Shown here piece after piece: positions 62,101 through 63,389 of a DNA stretch of 64,000 nucleotides; positions within the stretch are counted from its first letter, which is position 1; each line of letters starts with the position of its first letter. A model generated the notes under the pieces. It saw only the letters and a program-made list of their open reading frames with translations, was not told the DNA's origin and searched no databases. The position numbers and the translations under genes are program-made. This DNA comes from Mactromeris polynyma (lineage: Eukaryota; Mollusca; Bivalvia; Venerida; Mactridae), in assembly GCA_032209605.1 (NCBI GenBank), contig JASFXZ010000001.1:31190619-31254618 (forward strand). The letters are read 5' to 3'.

Positions 62101-62759
62101 TTACTCATTTTTTATGAAATTATGTCCCTTTGCATCTCAAAGATAAGTAGAGCCAAATTTTAAGATTTAGTTAAAAAAATAAAATTATACATATTATCTA
62201 GTTGATAAAAATATTATCTAGTCAGTAACAAGTCTAAGTTATTGGATACTTTTATATCAAAACATATGTTTTGCATGTTTATCTTTACAATTCATTGAGT
62301 ATCATTTTATGACATCAGGGCTCTAGAAATCCACTAGCCCGACGTCACGGACTAGTCTAATGCTGAATCGGGCGACCGACAGTTGAGTTGAAATTAGTCC
62401 CGGAAAAGTATATTTTTAAAGCTAACCAACATCAGCAATTGTTCAGTTGTAAGTCAAACTTTAGAATCCCACAAACACATACATAGGATTATTAATTTTA
62501 GATTTTGGAGCTATCACTGTGTACGTTTATTTGTTACTAAGTTGACTGATTTTCTCGGACAACTAGCTTCCTATGTCGGACAATTAAGTCTAATTTTACA
62601 TTTTCATTAGTCTGGGACAAGTGTCGTTGAAAACATTTTCTAGAACCCTAGATATTCATGAAGTATAATTGTAACTATTCTGTTTTTTTAATTATTTATA
62701 ATAAATTAATTACATTTTTACAGGAATCTGATGATAACCTCAGGAAGAACCGAAGATGA
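19966..62759 (+). CDS. CEP295-like centriolar protein (KIAA1731/Ana1), whole gene
   Basis: Spliced coding region of 23 exons, about 2,249 residues (human CEP295 is about 2,600). The family is a centriole scaffold required for centriole-to-centrosome conversion; in flies Ana1 links Cep135 to Asterless. The N terminus (LRLSPNEEAAILKEETEKRR, residues about 6-25, then KLRLQQVREQ) matches human LRLSPNEEAFILKEDYERRR. Other landmarks are SLRNIGVGHKQA, SMPPPPPDPVLT, STSHYHLQNE, EEEFENMYMA and DRIKSQREDWMTSQSMAE, all in the human order. Residues about 758-820 and 1010-1073 are coiled coils; about 1260-1730 is disordered with repeated LSQY motifs; about 1919-1965 is the first part of the ALMS motif. 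Every internal join keeps frame with GT-AG introns. I start at the ATG at 19966, 14 bases into its exon; an upstream exon may exist. The last exons are uncertain. Confidence 0.93.
20230..20375. mobile_element. MITE family 2, complete copy in intron 1
   Basis: The left end 'ctgccctgcgttcagttacg' with 'gctatcag' and the right end 'gatagccgtaactgaacaca' with 'gggctg' form long inverted repeats. The body 'tggcgaac', 'tgtatcccttgtc', 'ttggctgcacaagggcacca' and 'acgatagggctgatag' is close to the 13592 copy. Confidence 0.85.
21045..21164. repeat. 40-bp tandem repeat, three copies
   Basis: Exact or near-exact units start at 21045, 21085 and 21125, each beginning 'gtcagaatatgacaggagtg'. A fourth unit starts at 21165 but diverges at once. 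Confidence 0.93.
21440..21600. mobile_element. MITE family 11-like element
   Basis: 'cagcctctctgagtggtcct', 'gcagcaacctctcttcaaca' and 'agagcaacaacctctcaaca', ending 'gggtactgta'. It shares the GCAACAACCTCTC theme with 51721-51897. Termini are imperfect. Confidence 0.45.
21654..21758 (+). CDS. CEP295 coding exon 2
   Basis: Acceptor 'ttttatgtcag', donor cag|gtgaat, phase 0 to phase 0. Residues 66-100, helical and charged, ending SLRNIGVGHKQAADQ, which aligns with human SLRSMGEGHRQAKEN. Confidence 0.95.
22040..22230. repeat. Dispersed mollusc-type repeat, copy 1
   Basis: 'gaagaatggtgaagggcatt', 'gtaacccctgtctgtctgtg', 'attgggcacgtataaatac', 'gttagatatcggtcacaat', 'ggaggaattttggccctttt' and 'tctgtgtcctatgga' recur in order at 23065-23300; the ending also appears at about 60220-60280. 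This sequence type is abundant in bivalve genomes to my knowledge. I cannot assign a transposon class. Confidence 0.6.
22480..22636. mobile_element. MITE family 4, ends 24 bases before exon 3
   Basis: 'tctgaccttgtttattcgac', 'aaccttctatccgtat', 'ccgaaataaatatcaggtcc' and 'cgaggtctagctgta' match copies at 27290-27470 and 56731-57085. The right end gives out at 22636 and the acceptor AG is at 22659-22660, so the branch-point region abuts or overlaps the element. Confidence 0.75.
22661..22800 (+). CDS. CEP295 coding exon 3
   Basis: Acceptor 'ttcgttgcag', donor ag|gtatgt; ends in phase 2. Residues about 101-147, a charged helical segment (WTEERELVQEAANLRAEARG). Confidence 0.95.
22806..23035. mobile_element. 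Possible hAT-type MITE family 13 fragment, starts at the donor
   Basis: 'ttaaccagttaaacattcg', 'ggttagtaaaatcact', 'aagatatccgtagtcacaat', 'ctcaatattttgttcctgaa' and 'ggttagcaaaatgacc' match the longer element at 33707-34043. The homology begins only about six bases after the end of exon 3. Confidence 0.6.
23065..23300. repeat. Dispersed mollusc-type repeat, copy 2
   Basis: 'gaagaatggtgaaggggcat', 'acagtgtaacccctgtccgt', 'ccgatcaataactcttgaaa', 'cgg...attgggcacatac' and 'aggaggagttatggcccttt'. Same family as 22040-22230; part also matches 55040-55100. Confidence 0.65.
23412..23512 (+). CDS. CEP295 coding exon 4
   Basis: Acceptor 'ctttgttacag', donor a|gtaagt; completes the split Arg codon and ends in phase 1. 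Residues about 147-181, including SMPPPPPDPVLTLNV, which aligns with human SLPPPPPTLFENIEV. Confidence 0.95.
23826..24370 (-). mobile_element. SINE-like element C, reverse, broken by insertions
   Basis: 'gaaacaagttattacaactt' at 23828 is the 3' part. Then comes a foldback element (23872-23979), then 'ggctacttcctatcctggga', and finally the head complement 'cctccgatcagtagtctgac' with 'actcatccc' near 24315-24345. The pieces are in the order of one reverse SINE copy, but a middle piece is unclear, so two copies are possible. Confidence 0.5.
23872..23979. mobile_element. Foldback MITE inserted in SINE C
   Basis: Left arm 'agattgtcaagagttctttc' followed by 'cctttatatcccatctagag', and right arm 'ctctagaatataaaataaag' followed by 'ggaagtaactcatgacaatc'. 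They are complementary over about 45 bases with mismatches, around a loop of about 20 bases. This is a compact hairpin element with no coding capacity. Confidence 0.75.
24451..24545 (+). CDS. CEP295 coding exon 5
   Basis: Acceptor 'aatatttcag', donor cag|gtaacc; ends in phase 0. Residues about 181-212. STSHYHLQNEHAVDR aligns with human NSSTYHHLHTFVNRE. Confidence 0.95.
24567..24749 (+). mobile_element. MITE family 3, complete forward copy
   Basis: The left end is 'tacagtgaaacctcactta' and the right end 'ttattgaggttttact'. Inner blocks are 'gaccacctcaataataagac', 'ctcaaaactaagaacact', 'tcaagtccatttccact' and 'agaagaccagttttcaaga'. The TA plus CAGT terminus and TA flanks fit a Tc1/mariner-type non-autonomous element. 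It starts 22 bases after the exon 5 donor. Confidence 0.85.
24892..25152 (+). mobile_element. tRNA-derived SINE B
   Basis: The tRNA-like head 'acacagccgagtgattaagg' has the B box 'ggttcgaatcc' near 24943. A non-tRNA body follows ('ggccggttggtgagccgtca', 'gcctggtgcctggcattaaa') and the element ends 'aataaataaacactttac'. The head looks Leu/Ser-like. The body and tail rule out a functional tRNA gene. Confidence 0.75.
25193..25333 (+). CDS. CEP295 coding exon 6
   Basis: Acceptor 'gcttgttttcag', donor cat|gtaagc, phase 0 to phase 0. Residues 213-259, a long charged coiled coil (INARDAADLEAERIQERALE), corresponding to human RLAAEEEAKRLEELQKQA. Confidence 0.95.
26225..26431. mobile_element. MITE family 1, copy in intron 6
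   Basis: 'catacataaaaaattgtttg', 'aatgggtaggtaggtagttt', 'cattgatatcctgaaaaaat', 'aaattgagtcgtgac' and the right end 'acaacttttaaaggatgacc' match the copy at 421-616 along the whole length. Confidence 0.8.
27290..27470. mobile_element. MITE family 4, complete copy
   Basis: The left end is 'tcggaccttgtttattcgac' and the right end 'gaatgaggttcgactgtta', with imperfect inverted termini. Inner blocks are 'ccgaaataaatatctggtct' and 'cgaaaccatgtgttattcga'. It supplies the uninterrupted reference for the nested copy at 56731-57085. Confidence 0.8.
28547..28630 (+). CDS. CEP295 coding exon 7
   Basis: Acceptor 'tgttttttag', donor ccc|gtaagt, phase 0 to phase 0. Residues 260-287 (DYNNILHDLSDLQRADRERR), aligned with human LKQLQQEDLARRRQTVAQMP. 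Confidence 0.95.
28676..28753. repeat. 78-base near-perfect palindrome
   Basis: The arms of about 31 bases start 'tcgagggctcaacgcaacac' and end 'tgcattgagccctcga', with only two or three mismatches and a loop of about 16 bases. It would fold as a strong hairpin in the pre-mRNA 46 bases after exon 7. It may be a foldback MITE; only one copy was seen. Confidence 0.9.
29041..29480. repeat. 17-bp minisatellite, about 25 copies
   Basis: The unit 'attaaactgcaatgaat' alternates with 'attgaactgcaatgaat', so nearly all variation is an A/G choice at one position (one unit has T). There are no spacers, so it is not a CRISPR array. It ends 31 bases before exon 8. Confidence 0.97.
29512..29800 (+). CDS. 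CEP295 coding exon 8
   Basis: Acceptor 'ttacatttcag', donor g|gtcagt; ends in phase 1. Residues 288-384. NLEEEFENMYMAGTHQLGDI aligns with human ELEFAFEDMYNADRKVKGNL. A Pro/Thr-rich tail with a basic SPGKKPG end follows. The minisatellite lies just upstream. Confidence 0.95.
29842..30249. mobile_element. MITE family 7, copy in intron 8
   Basis: The left end 'aaggctctagaaatccacta' and right end 'gaaaatttctagagcc' are inverted. Inner blocks are 'gacatcccggacaagcctaa' and 'ccgattcgggcttccaacag'. Relatives lie at 31560, 41997, 50885 and 62317. Confidence 0.75.
30450..30853. mobile_element. MITE with GGGATGTCAACGAAT termini
   Basis: The left end 'gggatgtcaacgaatatta' and right end 'attgccattcgttgacatcc' are inverted repeats. 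Internal 'gtccgaatattcg' and 'tcgaatattcgaatac' words add further complementarity. The terminal sequence resembles those of hAT-type elements; no clear target duplication was found. Confidence 0.75.
30978..31115 (+). CDS. CEP295 coding exon 9
   Basis: Acceptor 'catgttcag', donor a|gttagt; ends in phase 1. Residues about 384-430. KVLRSLMDRIKSQREDWMTS aligns with human KVLFKKLLNKIRSQKSLWTI, a strong orthology marker. Confidence 0.96.
31560..31834. mobile_element. MITE family 7, second copy
   Basis: The left end is 'ggagctctagaaatctaccg' and the right end 'aaaatgtttagagccct'. It shares 'ggacaagtctaattgctg', 'tcgggctaccaacagagttg' and 'gtctgggacaagtgtc' with the 62317 copy. Confidence 0.75.
32126..32355 (+). 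CDS. CEP295 coding exon 10
   Basis: Acceptor 'aactttcag', donor cag|gtaaat; ends in phase 0. Residues about 430-506: a Pro/Gln-rich linker, then DEFAEKLRSVNQRQQTNVQ, which matches the position of human QEAAARIRMSARQKQIMEI. Confidence 0.93.
32385..32454. repeat. 24-bp tandem repeat, three copies
   Basis: The unit 'ttactgccaatggtggcaat' plus 'gaa' is repeated three times, starting 30 bases after the exon 10 donor. It contains 'ccaatggtgg'-type partial palindromes. Confidence 0.9.
32920..33011 (+). CDS. CEP295 coding exon 11
   Basis: Acceptor 'cttctatag', donor gt|gtatgt; ends in phase 2. Residues 507-537. NELQQMELAQIMKQQEIIV leads into the helix of the next exon (EEKRQLELKLQQLTFEQHKM). Confidence 0.92.
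33294..33459 (-). mobile_element. MITE family 3, reverse copy
   Basis: Begins 'tacagtagaaccacctttgg' and ends 'ggtgaggttttactgta'. It contains 'gaaaactcgtcttattgagg', 'tgaggtggtc' and 'gtggtggtctttaggtgagg'. Terminal TACAGTA/TACTGTA repeats are clear. Confidence 0.85.
33535..33712 (-). mobile_element. SINE-like element C, reverse copy
   Basis: 'tgactgcttcctttataact', 'tactcgcacttaatttttga', 'attgtgaagttcgcagttca' and 'ggagtctgacactctacccc' are the complements of the element C body and tRNA-like head. 'gggactcaaactccccacct' marks the B-box region. Confidence 0.7.
33707..34043. mobile_element. Possible hAT-type MITE family 13
   Basis: The left end 'aggaatgtaaaagattaacc' and right end 'ggttagcacaataaccgaat' plus 'attacatccct' are loosely inverted. 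It shares 'ggttagtaaaatcact', 'atatccgtattcaggaatct' and 'actttgtccctgaaagttg' with 22806-23035. Confidence 0.6.
34119..35607 (+). CDS. CEP295 coding exon 12 (1.49 kb)
   Basis: Acceptor 'catttcag', donor cag|gtaatt; ends in phase 0. Residues about 537-1033. It begins with a Gln-rich helix and then a long Gln/Pro/Ser-rich disordered stretch. At about 758-820 comes the helix EQMRKVKEYQEHLLARHEQS, then KVLDETKAEIIRRREHLLER, placed like human RQMIRNYQHQLLQQNRLHRQ. A PALKPAPRPAPR segment near 954 is SH3-ligand-like. It ends in a coiled coil (LREQLLEIQRQKDEIIKRHQ). Being large and continuous, this is the firmest exon. Confidence 0.97.
36985..37104 (+). CDS. CEP295 coding exon 13
   Basis: Acceptor 'tgtttacag', donor cag|gtaagg, phase 0 to phase 0. 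Residues 1034-1073 continue the coiled coil of exon 12 (QQQLQNKEEELRAKLATLQP), the kind of segment repeated many times in the human middle region. Confidence 0.95.
37739..37988 (+). CDS. CEP295 coding exon 14
   Basis: Acceptor 'acattttcag', donor aag|gtactg; ends in phase 1. Residues 1074-1157, Ser/Thr/Gln-rich and disordered, with a short GENERIC phospho-acceptor-rich segment (STRPSDSGTSDGESISQRSK). No domain recognised. Confidence 0.9.
38130..38320. repeat. Dispersed mollusc-type repeat, third type
   Basis: 'cacctcacaaagtgaagttt', 'ggaatcactcgagtctcatg', 'gtgtccgttcatcccggttt' and 'aaggtcaaggtcactt' have the character of a dispersed repeat family I associate with bivalves. Only one copy is clear here. 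Confidence 0.35.
38455..38521 (+). mobile_element. MITE family 3, right-end fragment
   Basis: 'aataagaagaccagtgttca' through 'ggtggtcttagtattgaggt' and 'tttactgta'. The left two thirds are absent. Confidence 0.75.
39745..39897 (+). other. G-run cluster
   Basis: At least seven runs of four or more G's occur in about 150 bases, including one of ten ('catgggggggggg'-type, near 39870). Groups of three or four runs are close enough for G-quadruplex formation in DNA or pre-mRNA. Confidence 0.6.
39991..40252 (+). mobile_element. tRNA-derived SINE A, copy 1, with 13-bp target duplication
   Basis: The head 'acggccgtggtccagtggtt' carries an A box, and 'gggttcgattcccgg' a B box. The anticodon-like loop 'cttgtaa' would read TGT (Thr-like). 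The body has 'ctccacatgtggagaagttg', 'ccggctccttgtggaagggt', 'agtccaggaaaaactg' and 'atcgttgagcaacggcgtta', ending 'gatgaaacaaa'. The 13-base 'ccagggtttattt' flanks both sides exactly (39978-39990 and 40253-40265). Confidence 0.92.
40701..40984. mobile_element. MITE family 9
   Basis: The left end 'tatttgttagaggtagga' and right end 'cctacctctaaaaata' are inverted. Inner words 'aaaatggcgtacat' and 'gacgccattttgtcac' add to the symmetry, as does 'tgtgctagctttgc' with 'cacagctagcgagg'. Only one copy is present in the window. Confidence 0.75.
41738..41912. mobile_element. Tc1/mariner-like MITE family 6
   Basis: The left end 'tacagtcaactttcgataca' and right end 'aatgagagttgactgta' form inverted termini, with TA at both edges as expected of a TA target duplication. 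The body has 'cattcgttacaacgg' and 'cattacaatgacataaatcc'. Confidence 0.8.
41997..42331. mobile_element. MITE family 7, reverse copy
   Basis: Begins 'agggctctttaaaaaatgtt' and ends 'cgtcgggctagtggatttct' plus 'agagccc'. It contains 'gttgtccgagaatatcgg' and 'gatgttgcttagc', also seen in the 62317 copy in opposite order. It ends about 98 bases before exon 15. Confidence 0.8.
42430..42660 (+). CDS. CEP295 coding exon 15, with tandem (NAGNAG) acceptor
   Basis: The 3' splice site reads gatagcag|tgaag, so either AG can be used: from 42430 the protein gains one Ala, from 42433 it does not. Both keep frame, and I counted residues with 42433. The donor is g|gtaggc, phase 1. Residues about 1157-1233. 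NIDDVLERAKRFEAEVLQKL is a predicted helix, followed by acidic and Ser-rich sequence. Confidence 0.93.
42691..42887. mobile_element. MITE family 8, complete copy
   Basis: The left end 'caggggttccatttgacc' and right end 'ctagtggaacccctg' are inverted, with ttaat on both outer sides as a possible short target duplication. It lies 31 bases after the exon 15 donor. Relatives are at 8924-9076 and about 6745. Confidence 0.85.
43076..43215 (-). mobile_element. SINE-like element C, reverse copy feeding the minisatellite
   Basis: 'gattgcttcctttgttctta', 'cgtacttgtgccttaatcaa', 'ctgggattcaaacgtctgga' and 'tccggagtccagtactctac' are the complements of the SINE body and of a tRNA-like head. The final part, the A-box end, is the seed of the tandem array that follows. 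Confidence 0.75.
43205..44068. repeat. Minisatellite of 30 SINE A-box-derived units
   Basis: About 30 copies of 'ccctagaccactgtgc' occur in three unit types: 37 bases ('gagtccagtactctaccccc' included), 23 bases ('ctctaccccctagaccactg') and 25 bases ('ctcccatccccctagaccac'). The 37-base type dominates the left, the 23-base type the centre, and the 25-base type appears to the right. On the minus strand each unit reads 'cacagtggtctagggggtag', a pol III A-box-like sequence. It is intronic. Confidence 0.95.
44589..45434 (+). CDS. CEP295 coding exon 16
   Basis: Acceptor 'atactgtag', donor cag|gtttgt (phase 1). Residues about 1233-1515, Ser/Thr/Asn-rich and disordered. It contains ELSQYKF (Leu 1264), SLSQYSM (1401), ELSQYSF (1426) and TEYSF (Tyr 1498), plus a short coiled coil (LEHLKNLQEQLRKGEQERLM). 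Confidence 0.95.
45989..46864 (+). CDS. CEP295 coding exon 17
   Basis: Acceptor 'atctgtag', donor a|gtgagt (phase 1). Residues about 1515-1807. It continues the motif array: ELSSYTM (Leu 1559), ELSQYTF (1650), ALSNYSL (1675) and NLSQYTL (1726). A helical segment (SLESIKREFEKLGKPVAKVK) lies near 1600. Human CEP295 has no obvious counterpart that I can recall. Confidence 0.95.
47378..47502 (+). CDS. CEP295 coding exon 18
   Basis: Acceptor 'tgtttttag', donor tat|gtaagt; ends in phase 0. Residues about 1807-1848, Ser/Thr-rich, with a partial motif relative SLSYTSKD. The join to exon 17 gives an Arg codon (A|GG). Confidence 0.9.
48130..48340 (+). CDS. CEP295 coding exon 19
   Basis: Acceptor 'gttttacag', donor g|gtaatt; ends in phase 1. 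Residues about 1849-1919, strongly acidic (VDDVSDDGDSLQSFEKHEVS), with no domain recognised. Confidence 0.92.
48572..49288 (+). CDS. CEP295 coding exon 20 (first part of ALMS motif)
   Basis: Acceptor 'attatttgcag', donor t|gtatgt; ends in phase 1. Residues about 1919-2158. SLQQIIEARKHNFMVQSEQR, then AVAAKERALA, matches the start of the C-terminal ALMS motif (human SLQEAFIKRKKSFMERSHQR), the region shared with ALMS1. A Ser/Pro/Lys-rich stretch with PTPKKAPPKVAPKPQRSK follows near 2105, basic and SH3-ligand-like. Confidence 0.95.
49304..49390 (+). mobile_element. MITE family 3, left-end fragment
   Basis: 'acagtaaaacctcagttaaa', 'cctcaataattagaccacct', 'caaaattaagaacacaattt' and 'agtccatattcactgtg'. 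It starts about 17-20 bases after the exon 20 donor. The right half is missing. Confidence 0.8.
50041..50176 (+). CDS. CEP295 coding exon 21
   Basis: Acceptor 'attgtttcag', donor ag|gtaaca; ends in phase 2. Residues about 2158-2203: LPKEAPPALTEEERRQRAED then EVYEKNIR. It is placed like human PEDRKTTQALRHQRGLRLYN, but the diagnostic L-Y-N-x-L part is not in this exon. Confidence 0.9.
50191..50283. repeat. 24-bp tandem repeat, four copies
   Basis: 'gtcaagtttgctgagataaa' plus 'ctat' repeats start at 50191, 50215, 50239 and 50263, the last ones diverged. They begin 15 bases after the exon 21 donor. Confidence 0.9.
50404..50602. repeat. G/A-rich tandem repeat, about 45-bp unit
   Basis: 'aaaagggaagggcactttag' and 'aaaagggcagggtgtctgga' alternate for about four and a half units, with small length changes. 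Confidence 0.88.
50885..50933. mobile_element. MITE family 7, end fragment
   Basis: 'cattggactagtctgggacg', 'tcgggctagtggatttta' and 'agggcccc' match the right end of the 41997-42331 copy. Confidence 0.7.
50935..51715. other. Non-coding stretch of intron 21
   Basis: No framed exon, tandem array or clear element was seen here. Confidence 0.4.
51721..51897. mobile_element. MITE family 11-like element
   Basis: 'cagtgctgacctctcggag' at the left and 'gcttgggagaggttgcactg' at the right are weakly inverted (tgacctctc against gagaggttgca). It contains 'gagaggttgatgctatacag' and 'aacaaaggttgttgttca'. Confidence 0.55.
51917..52023 (+). mobile_element. MITE family 3, short copy with internal deletion
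   Basis: 'tacagtaaaacctctcttaa' and 'ttattgaggttttgctgta' are inverted ends around only the outer blocks; the central 'aagaacac...ccattttcac' part is missing. Confidence 0.85.
52749..52853. mobile_element. Foldback element with 8-bp target duplication
   Basis: The arms of about 45 bases are nearly perfect complements: 'cacaggtggccggtgcgtag' with 'ccatgacatttaaaacc' on the left, and 'tggctacgcaccggctacct' with 'gtg' on the right. The loop is a run of about 15 A's. 'attctatc' flanks both sides exactly (52741-52748 and 52854-52861). An 8-base duplication fits a hAT-like mobiliser. Confidence 0.92.
52870..53655. other. Non-coding stretch of intron 21
   Basis: Contains a C13-type run near 53071. 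A 32-codon open end (KLLEEFNVEDHAEISVNYLK, 53470-53570) lacks splice borders. No exon called. Confidence 0.4.
53660..53929 (+). mobile_element. tRNA-derived SINE A, copy 2
   Basis: The head 'gccgcggccgtggtccagtg', B box 'gggttcgattcccag', body and 'gaaacaaacaaa' tail match the 39991 copy throughout. The flanks 'cattccaaaataag' (53646-53659) and 'catttcaaaataag' (53930-53943) form a 14-base target duplication with one mismatch. Confidence 0.92.
54299..54741. repeat. About 75-bp tandem repeat, six copies
   Basis: Units start at about 54299, 54373 and then every 74-75 bases. Each has 'ggtgggctttagtaatcc', 'ataagtgagtcctttagc' and 'gtcaaatccaacttatgtgc'. The last three are nearly identical; the first two are the most diverged. 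Confidence 0.93.
54857..55226 (+). mobile_element. MITE family 3 interrupted by another repeat
   Basis: The left part 'tacagcaaaactcacttaaa' to 'caatggtggtcttatta' and the right terminus 'cttattgaggtttgattgta' belong together. Between them (about 55008-55200) sits a different dispersed repeat: 'tgccccccttggaagaagag', 'gagggcatattggtttgcac', 'cggtcagtcagtccgtaacc' and 'ccaaggttaaggtcacaagg'. That inner sequence resembles a type common in bivalve genomes. Confidence 0.75.
55230..55865. other. Non-coding stretch before exon 22
   Basis: No element or exon was recognised here. Confidence 0.4.
55870..55975 (+). CDS. CEP295 coding exon 22
   Basis: Acceptor 'gacttgtag', donor aag|gtaatt; ends in phase 0. 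Residues about 2203-2238: R-AYNPRLFRLQFKLDRDD then SQESMSPPQGDKSRDSKK. It keeps frame with exon 21 (AG|G). The Y-N pair may correspond to the R-L-Y-N start of the second ALMS half, but the usual L-P-E-V-type continuation is missing. Confidence 0.75.
56004..56185 (+). mobile_element. MITE family 3, complete forward copy
   Basis: 'cagtaagacctcacttaaag' to 'ttattgaggtgttactgta', with 'caaaattaagaacacaattt', 'tcaagtccattttcactg' and 'agaagaccagttttcaaggg'. It starts 29 bases after the exon 22 donor. Confidence 0.85.
56731..57085. mobile_element. MITE family 4 with MITE family 5 nested inside
   Basis: The outer element runs from 'acagtcgtaacttgtttatt' to 'gaatgaggtccaactgta'. After 'cgaaaccatg' it is broken by 56846-57039, which begins 'tacagtcaaacctgtgttaa' and ends 'acagacaggtttgactgta', with TA on both edges; the outer sequence resumes as 'ttgttcgaaat'. 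Compare the uninterrupted 'cgaaaccatgtgttattcga' at 27290-27470. Confidence 0.88.
57292..57653. mobile_element. MITE family 10 with internal 116-bp duplication
   Basis: 'ggaccgttctctaggaaaac' at the left, again at 57408 ('ggaccgttctccaggaaaag'), and the inverse 'gatttcctggagaacagtc' at the right. The two 116-base direct copies share 'cgtaacgttatc', 'ggaatttacagttaaa', 'ttctacgtcattaa' and 'ctgtctttaaaacattg'. Confidence 0.8.
57660..58580. other. AT-rich stretch, nothing recognised
   Basis: Contains only '(ta)n' words near 57815 and T-rich sequence. Confidence 0.4.
58583..58612 (+). CDS. Candidate alternative terminal exon a
   Basis: Acceptor 'caacattgcag', then PSLIPVKKK and a TGA, in the frame left by exon 22 (phase 0). 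Use of this exon would end the protein about 9 residues after exon 22 with a basic tail. Confidence 0.3.
   Translation, partial: PSLIPVKKK
58919..58991 (+). CDS. Candidate alternative penultimate exon b
   Basis: Acceptor 'cttgtatag', donor t|gtaagt. Frame-compatible with exon 22: EQDAGEQIRLSQFSSRNKRL then MAYS. Its one leftover T joined to the 62724 acceptor makes TGA at once, so this isoform would end with MAYS and a stop codon created across the junction. The exon's good borders suggest it is real in some transcripts. Confidence 0.45.
59350..59540 (+). mobile_element. SINE-like element C, forward copy
   Basis: 'gatcgaggggtatagagtac' (A-box-like), 'gagttttaatccagcctcag' (B-box-like), 'cctcacatttaggggtcagt', 'ggaagcagtcgtcaagagtg' and 'attcacagtagttgtaaaaa'. 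Diverged from the copy at 1141. Confidence 0.6.
59791..60080 (+). mobile_element. tRNA-derived SINE A, copy 3, with 39-bp target duplication
   Basis: The head 'gccgcggccgtggtccagtg', B-box 'gggtttgattcccgg', the same body as the other two copies, and a tail of (acaa) repeats. The 39 bases before it (59752-59790, starting 'agatgtatactaattaagta' and ending 'cattacaagt') recur exactly after the tail (60081-60119). Confidence 0.94.
60125..61700. other. Non-coding stretch with dispersed-repeat character
   Basis: 'ggagttattgccctttttcg' and 'catctgtgtcctatggacat' near 60220-60280 match the family at 22040. 60880-61190 has 'ggtcaatcttcatgtaactt', 'tcccaatgtttatggtcata' and 'caacaaacttggtcac', a style of repeat seen in other molluscs. 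No exon called. Confidence 0.4.
61705..61888 (+). mobile_element. MITE family 3, diverged forward copy
   Basis: 'aacagttaaaccccagttaa', 'gaccacctctataataagac', 'cctcaatattaagaccacct', 'aagttttcaagagtcccaag' and 'ttattattgaggttttac'. Both ends are recognisable. Confidence 0.8.
62317..62650. mobile_element. MITE family 7, complete copy
   Basis: 'agggctctagaaatccacta' and 'aacattttctagaaccct' form the inverted ends. The body holds 'gcccgacgtcacggactagt', 'ctgaatcgggcgaccgacag' and 'attagtctgggacaagtgtc'. It ends 73 bases before the last exon. Confidence 0.85.
62724..62759 (+). CDS. CEP295 terminal coding exon (preferred)
   Basis: Acceptor 'cattttacag'-like ('tacatttttacag'), then ESDDNLRKNRR and TGA in the phase left by exon 22. 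The short basic tail and the immediate 3' UTR with poly(A) signals make this the best terminal exon, but exons a and b above compete. Confidence 0.6.
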   Translation, partial: ESDDNLRKNRR

Positions 62760-63385
62760 GATCTACGCGGATATGTTTCCATGGCAACAAGCTAGGATTA
62801 GTGATTATTTATCTGCCAGGACTATACATGTACATGAATGGAAGAATAATAAATCCAGCTATAAAATGCTGTGAGAACTTGCATTATTTATAAAATTTTG
62901 TTGAAAAGAGGCTCAGTAAGATGTTGAAATGCTGCCAAGTGAAACTTGTATGATACTTAAACAAGAATGTTTTGTTACTATGGGAAGTGTTTTCATGAAC
63001 TGTGTAATTTTGGATACTGACTCTTATTTACCTTCCGTTTGTTTAGTTGTTAGTGTATGTATAAGGTTATTATCAATGATGTGATATTAGGGCATGTCGA
63101 TGATCCAGGATTTTGGCCTAGGGTTAGGGCATAACTTTTGGTTTTGCTCAAGCCTTATAAAATGGCAGGATAATATTACATTACATACGTATAAACAACA
63201 TCATTATAAAATATAATGCTACAATAAATCAGAAATGCTTATTTGAAAATCTTGTTAATAAAGATCTAACATGTGAGGTTGTGAATTTAAGTTTTAGAGG
63301 GGATGCAAGCGGGGTGTGCTAATGGATGTGTTTCTTCTATACACAGAATACAAAAAATAAACATTTTCCAAAAACTGTAGGACAT
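62760..63385 (+). other. CEP295 3' untranslated region
   Basis: AT-rich sequence after the stop, with AATAAA at 63223-63228, 63257-63262 and 63356-63361. GT-rich sequence follows the last ('ggacattttgtatatc'). The cleavage point cannot be fixed from sequence alone. Confidence 0.55.
63223..63262 (+). terminator. Poly(A) signals
   Basis: Two AATAAA hexamers, 29 bases apart, in the 3' UTR of CEP295. A third at 63356-63361 may give a longer transcript. Confidence 0.5.
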
Positions 63386-63389
63386 TTTG

